Source of the DNA: Alphaproteobacteria bacterium RIFCSPLOWO2_01_FULL_40_26
GTDB taxonomy: Bacteria; Pseudomonadota; Alphaproteobacteria; Rickettsiales; UBA1997
DNA length: 50,292 nt
Reading direction: 5' to 3'
NCBI GenBank assembly: GCA_001767955.1
Contig: MEMO01000023.1
Location: 1 to 50,292, forward strand
The notes beneath the pieces are model-generated. The model was not told where the DNA came from, searched no databases, and was given only the letters and a program-made list of their open reading frames with translations. The position numbers were made by a program, and so were the translations under genes. Shown here piece after piece: positions 30,951 through 38,261 of this stretch. Each line of letters starts with the position of its first letter. Positions within the stretch are counted from its first letter, which is position 1.

Positions 30951-32726
30951 ATGAAATTTGGCAATCTTCTTTCCCTCGCCCCCTTCTTTGCGCCATACAA
31001 ACGCGATGTGTTTTTTGCCTTGCTGGCTTTGCTTATAACTACGCTGATGGTTTTGTTTTTTGGCAAGGCGATCAAATATCTGATTGATTTTGGCTTTGCC
31101 AAAACAACAACAGGTTATGGTGATTTGTTTTCGCTGAATCTGATTTTGTCGGTTTTTTTGCTGGCGGTGATTGTTCTTGCGGTGGCCGGCTATTTTCGTT
31201 CTTTTCTCATCAATTCAGCGGCAGAAAAAGTAATCTCTGATTTACGAAAGAAAGTTTATGACCACATCATTCGCGTTTCCGCAGAATTTTTTGAATTGAC
31301 AAAAACCGGCGATGTTATCTCGCGTCTGACCGTTGACAGCGTTGTGCTCTATGATTGCATTAGCAGCACGGTTTCATTTCTTTTACGCAATCTTTTGTTG
31401 TTTGCTGGTGGGATAGTTTTTCTGTTTCTAACCAGTTTCAAACTCACTTTAATTTCAATTTTTCTGATTTTTTTTGCCATCGCTCCGATAATTTTTATGG
31501 GAAAAAAGGTGAAGGCATTATCGCATAAATCACAGTCTGCTCTAGCATCAATTGGTTCTCACATTGAAGAAACAATCAATGGCATAAAAACTATTCAATC
31601 CTATTTGTGCGAAGAAAAAGAAGCGCGCAATTTTTTTTCTTTTGTTGATTCGGCGCTAAAAATTTCCCTGCAAAAAATTCATGTAAAATCACTGATGATT
31701 GCTTTTGTCATCAGTTTGTCATTTGGTTCAATCGTGCTTGTTTTGTGGGTTGGCAGCCATGATGTTATCAATGGTAAAATCACTTCCGGCGATCTTTCCT
31801 CTTTTATTTTTTATTCCGTGGTTGCGGCAACCGCGCTGGTTTCATTGAGTCAAATCGCCGGACAATTACAAAACGCTTCAGCTGCCGCGGCAAGAATTTT
31901 TGAATTATTACAGATACAATCCCCGGTCAGAGAAATAGCCAATCCGCAGAGTTTTGAAGTGTGCAAGGAAATCACCGTTAAATTTCAAGATGTCAATTTT
32001 TCCTATCCTGGCCGTAAAGATTTTTCAGTGCTTTCCGGTTTTAATCTCGAAATAAAACCGCGTGGAAAAATTGCCATCGTCGGTTTAAGCGGTTCAGGAA
32101 AAAGCACTTTGCTGCAATTGCTTTTGCGTTTTTATGATGTTGATGCAGGCTTGATAACATTGAATGGATGCGACATCAAAGCGATGTCATTTTCTGATTT
32201 GCGCAAAAATTTTTCCTACATTTCGCAGGATTGTTTCATTTTTTCCGGAACGGTTTTTGAAAATATTTCCTATGTTGATAAATCGATCACCACAGAGGAT
32301 GTCGCAAAAATAATTTCACAAAATCAGGCGTTGAATTTCATCAATCATCTGCCACAAAAAATGCATACATTTGTTGGCGAAAAAGGTATAAAACTTTCCG
32401 GTGGCGAACGTCAAAGAATTGCGGTTGCGCGCGCGATTATCAAGGATTCACCAATTTTACTTCTCGATGAAGCAACTTCATCTCTCGACAATCAAAATGA
32501 ACAATTCATCAATCAGGCCATTCTTGATTTGGCAAAGGATAAAACCGTCATCACCATCGCTCACAAACTTTCTTCAATCATCAATATGGAGCGCATAATT
32601 TTTATCAAAGATGGTGAAATTGTTGAGATGGGATCGCATCAGCAACTGATTGTAAAAAACGGTTTTTACAAAAAAATGTATGAAGCGGAGATGTTTGAAA
32701 TAGATCCTGAAACAAGTTCAGGATGA
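30951..32726 (+). CDS. ABC exporter half-transporter (fused membrane and ATPase domains)
   Basis: This 591-residue protein has the ABCB/MsbA-like layout. About six transmembrane helices fill residues 1-310. The ATPase half has Walker A GLSGSGKST (378-386), the signature LSGGERQRIAVARA near 482, and Walker B ILLLDEATSSLD near 502. It lacks an N-terminal C39 peptidase domain, so it is not an RTX or bacteriocin exporter of that class. Lipid, LPS precursor or drug export are possible and the substrate is not decided by sequence. The final residues DPETSSG and the TGA stop are encoded by the agatcctgaaacaag palindrome, so the original C-terminus was probably changed. Confidence 0.92.
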   Translation: MKFGNLLSLAPFFAPYKRDVFFALLALLITTLMVLFFGKAIKYLIDFGFAKTTTGYGDLFSLNLILSVFLLAVIVLAVAGYFRSFLINSAAEKVISDLRKKVYDHIIRVSAEFFELTKTGDVISRLTVDSVVLYDCISSTVSFLLRNLLLFAGGIVFLFLTSFKLTLISIFLIFFAIAPIIFMGKKVKALSHKSQSALASIGSHIEETINGIKTIQSYLCEEKEARNFFSFVDSALKISLQKIHVKSLMIAFVISLSFGSIVLVLWVGSHDVINGKITSGDLSSFIFYSVVAATALVSLSQIAGQLQNASAAAARIFELLQIQSPVREIANPQSFEVCKEITVKFQDVNFSYPGRKDFSVLSGFNLEIKPRGKIAIVGLSGSGKSTLLQLLLRFYDVDAGLITLNGCDIKAMSFSDLRKNFSYISQDCFIFSGTVFENISYVDKSITTEDVAKIISQNQALNFINHLPQKMHTFVGEKGIKLSGGERQRIAVARAIIKDSPILLLDEATSSLDNQNEQFINQAILDLAKDKTVITIAHKLSSIINMERIIFIKDGEIVEMGSHQQLIVKNGFYKKMYEAEMFEIDPETSSG

Positions 32727-32766
32727 CCCTCAAAACAATTGTCATCCAGAACTTGTTTCAGGATCT
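32702..32766. repeat. Paired agatcctgaaacaag palindrome, copy 2, between convergent genes
   Basis: Arms at 32702-32727 and 32741-32766 match copy 1 (20682-20760), with a shorter, 13-base loop. The left arm encodes the last seven residues and stop of the ABC exporter. The right arm, read on the minus strand, provides the stop of nnrD. The structure probably also acts as a bidirectional terminator. Confidence 0.9.
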
Positions 32767-33564
32767 TATCACCAACGGAATCGCGCCAATCAGATCCTGC
32801 GGCATCATTCCCACTTCTCCCTGTTTTTTAGCGATTAAATCTCCGGCGCTGGCATGAATTTCAACGCCATAAATTGCGGCATTTTTTAAATCCAAACCTT
32901 GTGCAACAAGTGCAGCGATTATACCACACAGAGCATCACCCATTCCAGCGGTTGCCATTCCAGGATTGCCGAATTGACATTCATGCAAAAAATCGTCACC
33001 GCAAATTAATGTATTTTTTCCTTTCAAAATTGCGATGCAGCCGAATTTTTTTTGCAGTTTTTTTACTGCCATTTTTCGATTTCTTTGAATTTGTGTTGTG
33101 TCCAAACCGAGTAAACGCGCTGCTTCACCAACATGAGGAGTGATAATTGCATTTTGTAATTTTAAGATTTTTTTATTTTCTGAAATCAGATTTAACGCAT
33201 CGGCGTCGATTATTTTTGGTAGTTTTGAGGCAAGAGTTTTTTTAAGTAAATCTTTTGCCCAGCTAGATTTCCCAAGCCCGCATCCTATTGCGATTACATT
33301 CTTGTTATCGAAAATTTTTCCGTCGTAAATTGTCATCGCATTGGGCAATCGTGCCAAAAGCGCAGTATAATTTTCCTTACGACTTAAAACACTAACCTTG
33401 CCTGCGCCAGTGCGATAAGCGGCTTCAGCGGCCATAATTATTGCACCTCCCATGCCATAATCGCCGCCGATAATTAATACATGACCAAAATCTCCTTTGT
33501 GAGAATCTGGTTTGCGCTTAAAAAGTTTTGGCAATTTCGATAACAAATGAATTTCTTCCGACAT
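32758..33564 (-). CDS. nnrD: ADP-dependent NAD(P)H-hydrate dehydratase
   Basis: This ribokinase-fold repair enzyme converts damaged NAD(P)H hydrates back to NAD(P)H. From the ATG at 33564 it is 268 residues (other in-frame starts, ATG 33594 and TTG 33603, exist). Motifs seen are GHVLIIGGDYGMGGA, DADALNLI, ITPHVGEAARLLG, LKGKNTLI and GNPGMATAGMGDALCGIIAA, the nucleotide-binding and catalytic Asp block. The N-terminal epimerase domain (NnrE) of the usual fused protein is absent. Its 3' end falls in a palindromic repeat that gives the codons RS-stop. The 5' end overlaps the putative outer-membrane gene by about 47 bases. Confidence 0.92.
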   Translation of the reverse strand: MSEEIHLLSKLPKLFKRKPDSHKGDFGHVLIIGGDYGMGGAIIMAAEAAYRTGAGKVSVLSRKENYTALLARLPNAMTIYDGKIFDNKNVIAIGCGLGKSSWAKDLLKKTLASKLPKIIDADALNLISENKKILKLQNAIITPHVGEAARLLGLDTTQIQRNRKMAVKKLQKKFGCIAILKGKNTLICGDDFLHECQFGNPGMATAGMGDALCGIIAALVAQGLDLKNAAIYGVEIHASAGDLIAKKQGEVGMMPQDLIGAIPLVIRS

Positions 33565-34201
33565 TTTTTGAGTTAGGAATTTGATAACCGCCATAAAATG
33601 CAAAATCTTGCGGGAAGGCGTAACTAAAGCCTGTAGCTAATATTCCAAGCGCATGATTTCCGGAATACCAATCGGCAATCAAACTGAAATCATCAGTAAT
33701 TTTTTGTTCAAATCCGCCGATAAAACAGGTGACGCTTTCGCCAAAAATTTGTTTGGTGCCATTGCTGATTCCGGCAGTTAAGCGCGTGTTGCTTTGTGGA
33801 ATGATAATGCTGCCGCTACTGTAAATCCAGTGTCCTATGCCCTGTCCCTGCAATGAAATCGGTATCATTAATCCAAAAATTATTTTTGGCTGATAAGAAT
33901 TTTTTGTGGCAAGAGGAAAAACATTTTTTGCACCAATGCCAAGCGAAACATTTTGTGAAGCCGGCGTGCTTAAATTGAATTGTGTGATGTTGAGTTCAGT
34001 ATCATAGCCAATTCCGTGTGCAAAATAGTTGGTTGCAGCCCAAAACTGACCTGGATCTTTGGCGCGAAATTGCGATTCATGCTGCAAAAAAATTTTATTT
34101 TTTGTGAGTACATCAACAGATGGAACATTGAAAATGGTTTGTTGAGCGTTGGCTTGGAAGCGAATAAAAATGACAAAGAAGAAGAAAATAAATTTTTTCA
34201 T
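33518..34201 (-). CDS. Putative outer-membrane beta-barrel protein
   Basis: The protein has 227 residues from the ATG at 34201, with a clear signal peptide (MKKFIFFFFVIFIRFQANA, cleaved before QQ). The start was chosen for this; an earlier in-frame codon at 34246 has no signal-like sequence. The mature part has alternating hydrophobic strands rich in Gly, Tyr, Phe and Ser/Thr (GIGHWIYSSGSIIIPQSNTR, FGESVTCFIGGFEQKI) and ends in an aromatic, ...FVIEIAKTF, as barrel proteins do for Bam recognition. I cannot name the family. It overlaps nnrD at the 3' end. Confidence 0.65.
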   Translation of the reverse strand: MKKFIFFFFVIFIRFQANAQQTIFNVPSVDVLTKNKIFLQHESQFRAKDPGQFWAATNYFAHGIGYDTELNITQFNLSTPASQNVSLGIGAKNVFPLATKNSYQPKIIFGLMIPISLQGQGIGHWIYSSGSIIIPQSNTRLTAGISNGTKQIFGESVTCFIGGFEQKITDDFSLIADWYSGNHALGILATGFSYAFPQDFAFYGGYQIPNSKNVGRNSFVIEIAKTF

Positions 34202-34253
34202 GTTGCATTGAAATAGCCAATCTCCGCCTCTTTGAGGCTTTGTCATACATATC

Positions 34254-34353
34254 GGGACTGTCGCAAATCCCCATTTCTTACCATTTTTAAACTCGACGAG
34301 CCCTTGTAAATCAAGGGTTAAGATTTTTCAGAAAGTTGATTTGCGACATGGCC
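34254..34353 (+). mobile_element. 100-bp miniature inverted-repeat element, copy 5 (end of an exonuclease gene)
   Basis: This full copy has ends gggactgtcgcaaatc and gatttgcgacatggcc. Flanking pentamers ATATC (34249-34253) and ATAAT (34354-34358) agree at three of five positions, so the duplication has decayed. The exonuclease gene enters it in a closed frame and stops at 34328-34330, inside the element. Confidence 0.88.
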
Positions 34354-35152
34354 ATAATTTTAAAAATTCAGCAAAATGTGATTTTTCTGCGGATTTTTTT
34401 TCTAAAAACTGCCGCAGATTTTTTTTACATTTCACAAAAGAATCATGTGAAATTGAACCGTTGTGATGTTGGTAAATCATATAAAGCAGATAGGTGTTGA
34501 TGACATCAGTTTCACAATAATCGCGGATTTCCTGTAATTTTCCTTCGTCATAAAGTTGTGTTACCATTGAGCCATCAACGCCAATTTTTCCGGGCAGGCC
34601 AAAGGCGGCGCAAAGTTCATTCATTTTCACTTTTGCTGAAGCGCCGAAATCAGAAAATGCTTCGGCCAAATCGCAGTGCCAATCAAGTGAATAACGCTGA
34701 TTGTAATTGTTCCATTTATCGCCACTTTTGTAGAGCCACGCTGCTTCAACAGAATGTTTCATCGCTGCATATTTTAAAACCGGCATGTCAAAATTTTTGC
34801 CGTTGAAACTGACTAATCGCGAGAGATGTTTTTTTAGATGCGAAAAAAATCCTTTAACCAAATCGGCTTCAGAAGAGCTTAAATCACCGCCGGAACGTAT
34901 GTCTGTGATGTGATAAATTTCCTGTCCATTGAAATTGCGTTCGATTTCCGCTTCAAGAAAACTGATGGCAATGATTTGGTGGAATGGTTGGCGCAAAAAG
35001 GAATTTTTCTGGTCGGTGATGTTGAGATGATATTTTATCAAATCATGGCGCAGCTCTTCTTTTGTGGCATTTTGCAGATCAAGCAAATTTCTTGCCGCGT
35101 TTAAATCCGGGATTGTTTCAATGTCAAAAATGAAAAGATTTTGATGTTGCAT
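34328..35152 (-). CDS. PolB-exonuclease-like 3'-5' exonuclease
   Basis: This 274-residue protein belongs to the predicted 3'-5' exonucleases related to the DNA polymerase B proofreading domain (DEDDy type). It opens with FIFDIETIPD, the D-x-E metal pair. The middle has LVSFNGKNFDMPVLKYAA, the second acidic motif, and RDYCETDVINTYLLYM holds the final Y-x3-D site. Homologues are common in Rickettsiales-like genomes. The last eight residues, WPCRKSTF, and the stop codon come from the 100-bp mobile element, in a frame that is closed within it. Its original C-terminus cannot be read. It is a single gene divergent from the quinone reductase. Confidence 0.85.
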   Translation of the reverse strand: MQHQNLFIFDIETIPDLNAARNLLDLQNATKEELRHDLIKYHLNITDQKNSFLRQPFHQIIAISFLEAEIERNFNGQEIYHITDIRSGGDLSSSEADLVKGFFSHLKKHLSRLVSFNGKNFDMPVLKYAAMKHSVEAAWLYKSGDKWNNYNQRYSLDWHCDLAEAFSDFGASAKVKMNELCAAFGLPGKIGVDGSMVTQLYDEGKLQEIRDYCETDVINTYLLYMIYQHHNGSISHDSFVKCKKNLRQFLEKKSAEKSHFAEFLKLWPCRKSTF

Positions 35153-35209
35153 TTAGTTAAGTTTTAAATGGAATTACGGCAAATTTAACCCTTTGAAATT
35201 TCCAAAAAA

Positions 35210-36178
35210 ATGCAAGCGATTGTTCTACATAAAGTCGGAGATGCCGACAATCTCAAGATCGAAAAAGACGAAGATCCAAAACCAAAAAAAGATGAAATTC
35301 TGATAAAACACACGGCAATTGGTGTGAATTTTTTTGATGTCTGTTTTCGTAAAGGCCAATATGCAATTTCAAAAATGCCGGCAATTCTTGGCATGGAAGC
35401 TTGCGGTTTGGTCGAGGCGGTTGGAGATGGTGTGACCAATTTTAAAATCGGAGAACGCGTCGCATATGCCACCGGTGGTATAGGCGCTTATGCTGAAAAA
35501 AGAGCAATCAATCAGCATCATGTCGTGATTCCGCCAAAAGAATTAACCGATGTTCAAATCGCAGGAACCTTGTTTAAAGGCTTAATGGCGCATGCCTTGC
35601 TGCATCGTGTTTATATCTCAAAAAGAGCGAAGAAGATTTTGATTCATGCTGCCGCCGGAGGGGTTGGGCATTTGCTTTGCCAATGGGCAAAATTTCTTGG
35701 TTTGGAAGTGATTGGAACTGTTGGCTCCGAAAACAAGATTGCTTTTGCCAGGGAAAATGGCTGCAACCATGTAATCAATTACAAAACTCAAAAGCTCGTT
35801 GATGAGGTGGCAAAAATTACCAACTATGAGGGTGTTGGTTTGGTTTATGATTCTGTTGGCAAAGACACTTTGGAAAAATCTCTCGAATGTTTGTGGCCGA
35901 TGGGCATGTGTGTTTCCTTTGGCGAATCTTCCGGAAATACTGAAAAACTGGATTTAAATCAGATGGTTGCAAACTCGCTTTACATTACGCGTCCGACATT
36001 AGCGCTTTACAAAGCTAATCGCATTGAACTCACAATTTCTGCCGATGAAGTTTTTGCCGCTGTGATGCAAGGAATTTTGAAGCCGAAAATTACAACTTAT
36101 GCTTTCAAAGATGTTGCTAAAGCCCATCATGATTTGGAAAGCCGCAATACGATGGGATCGTTGGTGCTAACTGTTTAG
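35210..36178 (+). CDS. Quinone oxidoreductase, zinc-free MDR family
   Basis: This 322-residue NADPH:quinone reductase-like protein has the MDR N-terminal GroES-like fold (GVNFFDVCFRKGQY, GMEACGLVEAVGDGV) and the Rossmann motif HAAAGGVGHLLCQWAKFLG near 144-162. The nucleotide-ribose region is GTVGSENKIAFARENG. There are no catalytic-zinc cysteine/histidine ligands, so it is the QOR-type, which reduces quinones by electron transfer from NADPH. Length is typical. The 3' end overlaps the toxin gene by 12 bases on the opposite strand. Its start follows the end of the divergent exonuclease by about 57 bases. Confidence 0.92.
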   Translation: MQAIVLHKVGDADNLKIEKDEDPKPKKDEILIKHTAIGVNFFDVCFRKGQYAISKMPAILGMEACGLVEAVGDGVTNFKIGERVAYATGGIGAYAEKRAINQHHVVIPPKELTDVQIAGTLFKGLMAHALLHRVYISKRAKKILIHAAAGGVGHLLCQWAKFLGLEVIGTVGSENKIAFARENGCNHVINYKTQKLVDEVAKITNYEGVGLVYDSVGKDTLEKSLECLWPMGMCVSFGESSGNTEKLDLNQMVANSLYITRPTLALYKANRIELTISADEVFAAVMQGILKPKITTYAFKDVAKAHHDLESRNTMGSLVLTV

Positions 36179-36508
36179 GATTACCTTCAAATTCTGTTTG
36201 ATTTTTCTGGTATCAGTTTTGCTTAAAGCGCCGATTTTGCCTTTAACCAAAGCTGTATCAATTGTGAATATTTTCATTCTGATTACGCATTTATTCTGCA
36301 AATTTGTGCCTTCATAATTGGTGATTATGTGATCGCTCCAAAAATTGGAATTCTTGGCGGAAGTTATCATGGATAGAATCAAATTGTTATTTTTCTGATT
36401 ATATTCCTCATTTGATAGAACCAATGCCGGCCTGTGTTTATATTTACTTTCATCATCAGCAAAAGGAAATGGAACAACTACGATATCAAAGGGTTTGTAG
36501 GTGATCAT
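36167..36508 (-). CDS. MazF/PemK-like mRNA interferase toxin
   Basis: This 113-residue protein fits the MazF/PemK ribonuclease family, which cuts mRNA at short sites when freed from its antitoxin. The typical opening, DIVVVPFPFADD, is followed by HRPALVLSNEEYN, with the catalytic Arg at position 26, and by the conserved SMITSAKN segment. Then comes the KGKIGALSKTDTRKI helix. It starts 1 base after the antitoxin stop, so the pair is co-translated. The 3' end runs into the end of the quinone reductase. Activity is inferred from the family. Confidence 0.88.
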   Translation of the reverse strand: MITYKPFDIVVVPFPFADDESKYKHRPALVLSNEEYNQKNNNLILSMITSAKNSNFWSDHIITNYEGTNLQNKCVIRMKIFTIDTALVKGKIGALSKTDTRKIKQNLKVILNS

Positions 36509-36509
36509 A

Positions 36510-36758
36510 TTATGATTTTCTGATTAGGTTTTCGAGGTAAGAAAATTGTTTGTCATCTTCTTTTGAATTCCACTCCTGCATGTTTTTTTGCATTAGCTTA
36601 AGAAGATTTTTATCAATTTTTTCAACTTTCTTCAATGTGGCTGAGTTGCCCCTGATTTCAAATGTTATATAGTCTCCAGCATGTATAGCGAGTCTTTCAC
36701 GCACTTCTTTTGGAATTGATGTTTGAAACTTTGTTGTGACTTTTGATAAAGTTTTCAT
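36510..36758 (-). CDS. AbrB/MazE-like antitoxin
   Basis: This 82-residue protein has an N-terminal SpoVT/AbrB swapped-hairpin DNA-binding domain (LSKVTTKFQTSIPKEVRERL, then IHAGDYITFEIRGNSATLKK). The acidic, Trp-bearing tail MQEWNSKEDDKQFSYLENLI would bind the toxin. It is immediately upstream of the MazF-like gene, the usual order, and probably represses the operon. A 164-bp palindromic repeat starts 24 bases upstream of its start codon and must sit in or next to its promoter. Confidence 0.86.
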   Translation of the reverse strand: MKTLSKVTTKFQTSIPKEVRERLAIHAGDYITFEIRGNSATLKKVEKIDKNLLKLMQKNMQEWNSKEDDKQFSYLENLIRKS

Positions 36759-36782
36759 CAGTAAGTGTAATTTAGTATTACG

Positions 36783-36946
36783 TAGAGCCTGTCTTCAAAC
36801 TCATCACAGCTCGCTTTTTCAGAAATTTTGAGCGACTTTTCGGCAAAATTTTGCCGCTGTATCTGGCATACTGCAAAAAATTTTGCCGAAAAACGAGCCA
36901 AAATTTGTGGAAAAGCGAGCTGTGATGAGTTTGAAGACAGGCTCTA
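36783..36946. repeat. 164-bp palindromic repeat, copy 2
   Basis: It is a near-identical full-length match to 20512-20675, with perfect terminal inverted repeats starting tagagcctgtcttcaaac. It lies between lolC and the mazE-like gene. No target duplication is evident. It would fold as a long hairpin in either transcript. Confidence 0.94.
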
Positions 36947-36977
36947 ATACCGTAATTAATCATTTTTTCTTTTCAAA

Positions 36978-38234
36978 CTATTCGTATCGCAAAATCTCTG
37001 CCGGATTTGATTTGCTGGCTTTGTAGGCTGGATAAAGTGTGGCCAAAAAGGAAAGAATAAGTGTCATTCCGGTGATTAAAATCACGTCTGAAACAAAAAT
37101 TTTTGATGGCAAAGTGGAGAGAAAATAGATTGTTGGATTGAAGAGAGATGTGTCGGTGATTGATTCCAGCCATCTTTTGATGGCGTCAATATTTGCTGAA
37201 AAAAGCACGCCGATGGTGAGACCAAGAAGAGTTCCGATTACACCGATTGACGATCCGCAAATCAGAAAAATTCGCATTACAGAAGATTTGCTCATGCCAA
37301 GCGTGCGTAAGAGCGCGATGTTTTTATTTTTATCATTAACCAGCATGATCATGCTGGAGATGATGTTGAAAGCGGCGACTAAAATGATCAATGTCAGAAT
37401 CAGAAACATTACAGTGCTTTCAACTTTTAAAGCATCAATGAAGCCTGAATTGGCTTGTTGCCAATCAGTCATGTAGAGATTTTGACCATGTGCCAGAATT
37501 TGAAAAAGTTGTTCTTTTATCTCATCTAATTTGGTTGCGTCTTTGGCAAAAATTTCGATTGCAGAAACAGAATTTGGAAAACGGAAATGAATTTGTGCCA
37601 TCTCGAAATTCATGAAAACCATGGTTGAATCATATTCATACATGCCGCTGTCAAACACTCCGGCGACTTCATAAGTTTTGATGCGTGGAATTGTGCCGAT
37701 AATGCTTTGGTTGGTTTCAGCAGAAATTATTTTGAGTGGATCTCCGATGCGTAAATTTAAATTTTGTGCCACTGCCGATCCTACCACCACCACATCACGT
37801 TTTGACAATTTTCCCAAATCTCCGGCGGTGATGTTTTTAGCGATCAATGTTTTATTTTTTAAATCGTCGATTTTTATACCCCTGATGAGGCCGCCAATGT
37901 TCTTGTCTGGCGATGATAACATTGCCTGACTTTCAATCAACGCATTGGCAAATTTTACTCCGGGGATTTCTTTGATTTGGGCAAGAATTTTTTCGTAATC
38001 TGCGATTTGATGATTATGGCTGTAAACAGTCAAATGCGCGTTGATCCCAAGAATTCTGTTGATCAGCTCATAACGAAAGCCATTCATCACCGACATTACG
38101 ATAATTAGCGTTGCTACGCCAATCATGATGCCAATGAAGGAAAAAATGGCGATAACGGAAATGAAACCCTCTTTGCGCTTTGATTTGAGGTAGCGGAAGG
38201 CAATCAGAAATTCTAGGACAAGTTTGTCAAACAT
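36978..38234 (-). CDS. lolC: Lipoprotein-releasing permease, LolC/LolE family
   Basis: This inner-membrane permease of the LolCDE transporter takes outer-membrane lipoproteins out of the membrane and passes them to LolA. The 418-residue protein begins ELLIAFRYLKSKRKEGFISV-like (FLIAFRYLKSKRKEGFIS), with four transmembrane helices: one near 25-45 and three near 275, 320 and 385 (FtsX-type, with MLVNDKNKNIALLRTLGMSK). The periplasmic domain lies between helices 1 and 2. Alphaproteobacteria often have one such subunit, so LolC, LolE or LolF are equally good names. LolD is not nearby. It matches the lipoproteins seen in the window. Confidence 0.92.
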   Translation of the reverse strand: MFDKLVLEFLIAFRYLKSKRKEGFISVIAIFSFIGIMIGVATLIIVMSVMNGFRYELINRILGINAHLTVYSHNHQIADYEKILAQIKEIPGVKFANALIESQAMLSSPDKNIGGLIRGIKIDDLKNKTLIAKNITAGDLGKLSKRDVVVVGSAVAQNLNLRIGDPLKIISAETNQSIIGTIPRIKTYEVAGVFDSGMYEYDSTMVFMNFEMAQIHFRFPNSVSAIEIFAKDATKLDEIKEQLFQILAHGQNLYMTDWQQANSGFIDALKVESTVMFLILTLIILVAAFNIISSMIMLVNDKNKNIALLRTLGMSKSSVMRIFLICGSSIGVIGTLLGLTIGVLFSANIDAIKRWLESITDTSLFNPTIYFLSTLPSKIFVSDVILITGMTLILSFLATLYPAYKASKSNPAEILRYE

Positions 38235-38261
38235 GGCACTTTTGAACGTGAATTCAGCAAA

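Noticed and set aside
30951..32726. ABC transporter as the exporter of the large RTX protein
   Set aside because: It lacks a C39-like domain, has no membrane-fusion partner next to it, and lies 5 kb away behind unrelated genes.
20512..36946. The many palindromes as a CRISPR array
   Set aside because: Units are scattered over tens of kilobases, with no regular spacers and no cas genes.
36783..36963. Short open frame over the 164-bp palindrome
   Set aside because: It is produced by the palindrome itself, recurs at 20456-20731, and has no plausible start or family.
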